Below are positions 5,723 to 7,348 of a DNA stretch of 7,348 bases, one piece after another. The position numbers and the translations under genes were made by a program. The first letter of the stretch is position 1. Each line of letters opens with the position of its first letter. The DNA comes from an uncultured Campylobacter sp. Its GTDB lineage: Bacteria > Campylobacterota > Campylobacteria > Campylobacterales > Campylobacteraceae. The notes under the pieces were generated by a model. The model did not search any database and was not told the DNA's origin. It was given only the letters and a program-made list of their open reading frames with translations. Location: assembly GCA_938041615.1 (NCBI GenBank), contig CALISV010000317.1, positions 1 to 7,348 on the forward strand, in the 5' to 3' direction.

Positions 5723-6988
5723 ATGTACCGCGTCAAACTGCATATTTGTTTAACCCAGGATATAAAAAATAAGCTTGAACAATACAGTAAGATCCCGCCC
5801 AGACCGCGCTTTGAACACGAATTTAAGATCCTAAAAAGCATTTGCGACATCCCCTCGCCCATCCCCGATGGACACCAATACCTAATCATAGCAAGCGAGA
5901 ATTGCGGATTAATTTTACCCGAGCTAAAAAACCGTATCGGCAAAAACGGCTTTTTGGCGATTTACGCGAGAGATGCAAGCAAGATAGCGGGCGAGCAAAA
6001 GCAAATCGCCGATGAAATTTGGCCGCAAGCTGCAAATTTAGACGATTTTTACTTTGAAAAAGCGCTAAATTTGATCGCCGAGCGCAAAGAGGCGTGGCTA
6101 CAAAAAACGTGGTTGCAGACGATGATAAACTCGTCTCCCGATATGATCTGGTTTAAGGATATGGACGGACTGCACCTAGAGGTAAACGACGAGTTTTGCG
6201 AGGTCGTAAATAAGCCAAAAGAGCTCGTGCGGGGCAAGGATCACTACTACATCTGGGATATCCCAAAAGAAGTCTACGAGCAAACGGACTACGTCTGCGT
6301 CCAGACCGAGGACGACGTCGTAGCCGCGCGTAAGACCTGCCTTTTTGACGAGGAGGTTATGCGCGCAGACGGCAAACTAAGCAAGCTAAAAACATATAAG
6401 ACGCCGATATTTGACGGCGAAACCATCATCGGCACCGTCGGCATCGCTCGCGACGTGACGAAAGAGTACGAATATCTGCAAAACATCGAACATCTAGCCC
6501 ACTACGACCAGCTCACCGGATTAGCTAACCGCAACCAGCTAGACGCATTTTTGGGTAAGCTAAAAACCACGCACATGAGCATACTTTATATGGATTTAGA
6601 CCGCTTTAAGCAGGTAAACGACGAACACGGACACCAGGCGGGCGATAAGGCACTAGTCGCGATCGCGGAGCTGATAAAGGAGATTTTTGCCGACGCGGTG
6701 AACGTACGCACCGGCGGGGATGAGTTTATTTCGATATTTACCGACGGCGCGAACATGCAAAGTATCGCACCTCGCGTGCAAATTTTGATCGACCGATTTT
6801 TTAAAATTTGTCAAGAAAATCCGCTATTTAACGGACTATCCGTGAGTACGGGTATAGCAGAAGGACAGATCGGGCACAGCTCGTTTGACCTGCTACTTCA
6901 GCGCGCCGACGACGCTCTTTATAAAGCTAAACACGCGGGCCGCGGTACCTACTGCATAAATCCCTGGGAAGACTTTGAGCAAAAATAA
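5723..6988 (+). CDS. PAS-GGDEF diguanylate cyclase with an unassigned N-terminal domain
   Basis: A 421-residue soluble signalling protein predicted to make cyclic di-GMP from two GTP. No transmembrane helix is evident. Residues 1-~122 form a domain I cannot assign; its pattern (LIIASENCGLILPELKNR, then FLAIYARD, then ADEIWPQ) resembles a degenerate receiver-like fold. Residues ~126-247 are a PAS sensor: MINSSPDMIWFKDMDGLHLEVNDEFC (134-159) through GTVGIARDVT (237-246). Residues ~255-415 are the GGDEF domain: YDQLTGLANR (261-270), metal Asp291 in YMDLDRFKQVND, GHQAGD (303-308), GGDEF (331-335) and the closing YKAKHAGRGTY (400-410). All catalytic residues look intact. The inhibitory I-site RxxD is absent (Phe322 to Ala325 at those positions). 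The ribosome site is a modest AGAGG (5712-5716), with no better in-frame start nearby. The gene stands alone on the plus strand between two copies of a palindromic element. The input signal is unknown. Confidence 0.9.
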   Translation: MYRVKLHICLTQDIKNKLEQYSKIPPRPRFEHEFKILKSICDIPSPIPDGHQYLIIASENCGLILPELKNRIGKNGFLAIYARDASKIAGEQKQIADEIWPQAANLDDFYFEKALNLIAERKEAWLQKTWLQTMINSSPDMIWFKDMDGLHLEVNDEFCEVVNKPKELVRGKDHYYIWDIPKEVYEQTDYVCVQTEDDVVAARKTCLFDEEVMRADGKLSKLKTYKTPIFDGETIIGTVGIARDVTKEYEYLQNIEHLAHYDQLTGLANRNQLDAFLGKLKTTHMSILYMDLDRFKQVNDEHGHQAGDKALVAIAELIKEIFADAVNVRTGGDEFISIFTDGANMQSIAPRVQILIDRFFKICQENPLFNGLSVSTGIAEGQIGHSSFDLLLQRADDALYKAKHAGRGTYCINPWEDFEQK

Positions 6989-7028
6989 ATTTACGCTAGC
7001 GTTTGCCGGTCGGTAGCGATGCGACACG

Positions 7029-7085
7029 AATTTACGGCGGCTCGTTAGCGCCTCTACCCCCCTCGGCGACCGACCGTAAATTTGA
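7029..7085. repeat. Palindromic intergenic element, copy B (after the cyclase gene)
   Basis: AATTTACGG (7029-7037) is perfectly reverse-complementary to CCGTAAATT (7074-7082), with an inner CGCC (7049-7052) / GGCG (7065-7068) stem. It is the counterpart of copy A at 5524-5579, in direct orientation, ~1.5 kb apart. The termini match well while the central ~20 bases differ (copy B has a run of six C). It lies 40 bases past the cyclase stop. An upstream CGGTCGGT (7007-7014) can also pair with ACCGACCG (7069-7076), competing with the main stem. It probably acts as the cyclase 3' end, although it is followed by CGCTTCTTATCTT rather than a clear T-tract. Confidence 0.65.
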
Positions 7086-7100
7086 TACCGCTTCTTATCT

Positions 7101-7106
7101 TATACT
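7101..7106 (+). promoter_or_regulatory. Candidate -10 box for the right-edge gene
   Basis: TATACT, five of six consensus bases, lies 60 bases before the ATG at 7167, just after palindromic element B. The implied leader is ~50 nt. The TTGATA at 7082-7087 is only 13 bases upstream, too close to be a normal -35. Confidence 0.35.
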
Positions 7107-7166
7107 CTAAATTTTATTCGAATTTTGCCGATATCGTTAGAAAGCCAAATTTTAAAAGGATTTTAG

Positions 7167-7348
7167 ATGATAGGCGGCGTAAACGGATTTAACGCAAATG
7201 CAAATTTCGATTTTAGCGGCGCTCGCGGGCAAAATTTAAAAGTGCGCGAGGAAAAAGAATCTGCCAATTCGGCCTCAAATTTAAGCTTGGCACAGCCAAA
7301 TTTAACGGCACTGATTGATTATGACGCTCTTGATCCAGATAAACTAGA
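7167..7348 (+). CDS. Unrecognised protein, N-terminal 60 codons, cut by right edge
   Basis: An ATG at 7167 with a good AAAAGGA ribosome site (7154-7160, 6-base spacing) opens a frame that stays open to the window end. The 60 visible residues begin MIGGVNGFNANANFDFSG and are polar and low in complexity, rich in Asn, Ala, Ser and charged residues, ending in LTALIDYDALDPDKL. There is no signal peptide, membrane segment or motif I recognise. The Asn/Ala-rich start looks like a disordered N-terminal leader before a folded domain outside the window. It follows the cyclase in the same direction but is separated from it by 178 bp with a hairpin and a possible promoter, so joint transcription is not implied. 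That it is a real gene is likely from the ribosome site and open frame; the function is unknown. Confidence 0.6.
   Translation, partial: MIGGVNGFNANANFDFSGARGQNLKVREEKESANSASNLSLAQPNLTALIDYDALDPDKL

Overview
The window most likely comes from a Campylobacter-type epsilonproteobacterium of the anaerobic, moderately high-GC group (relatives of C. concisus, curvus, rectus and showae). This is inferred from three things: very abundant AAATTT/CAAATTTG words, especially between genes; short AT-rich intergenic regions with near-consensus TATAAT -10 boxes and no clear -35; and proteins of recognisably epsilonproteobacterial type, such as SodB. I cannot name the species. No mobile element, CRISPR array, tRNA or rRNA is visible.

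Layout. The left part runs on the minus strand. It holds the N-terminal 259 codons of an anaerobic class III ribonucleotide reductase (nrdD, running off the left edge), a small MliC-like lipoprotein, and an iron superoxide dismutase (sodB) with an odd cysteine-rich tail. A 355-bp divergent intergenic region follows. It carries a promoter for each side and several perfect inverted repeats built on TCAAATTTGA. The right part runs on the plus strand: a compact three-gene TRAP transporter operon (dctP-dctQ-dctM), a 421-residue PAS-GGDEF diguanylate cyclase, and the first 60 codons of an unrecognised protein running off the right edge.

How it fits together. NrdD makes deoxynucleotides without oxygen and has an oxygen-sensitive glycyl radical. 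SodB removes superoxide. The pair suits an organism that grows anaerobically or microaerobically but meets oxygen. DctPQM would import a carboxylate, probably a C4-dicarboxylate such as fumarate or succinate, using an ion gradient. The diguanylate cyclase has a complete active site and no inhibitory I-site, so it is predicted to make c-di-GMP in response to an unknown cue.

Most of the window is ordinary core-type gene content. The least explained items are a related palindromic element found once on each side of the cyclase gene, the operator-like palindromes between sodB and dctP, the SodB CCGCGCH tail, and the unassigned N-terminal domain of the cyclase. I see no convincing new multi-gene system.
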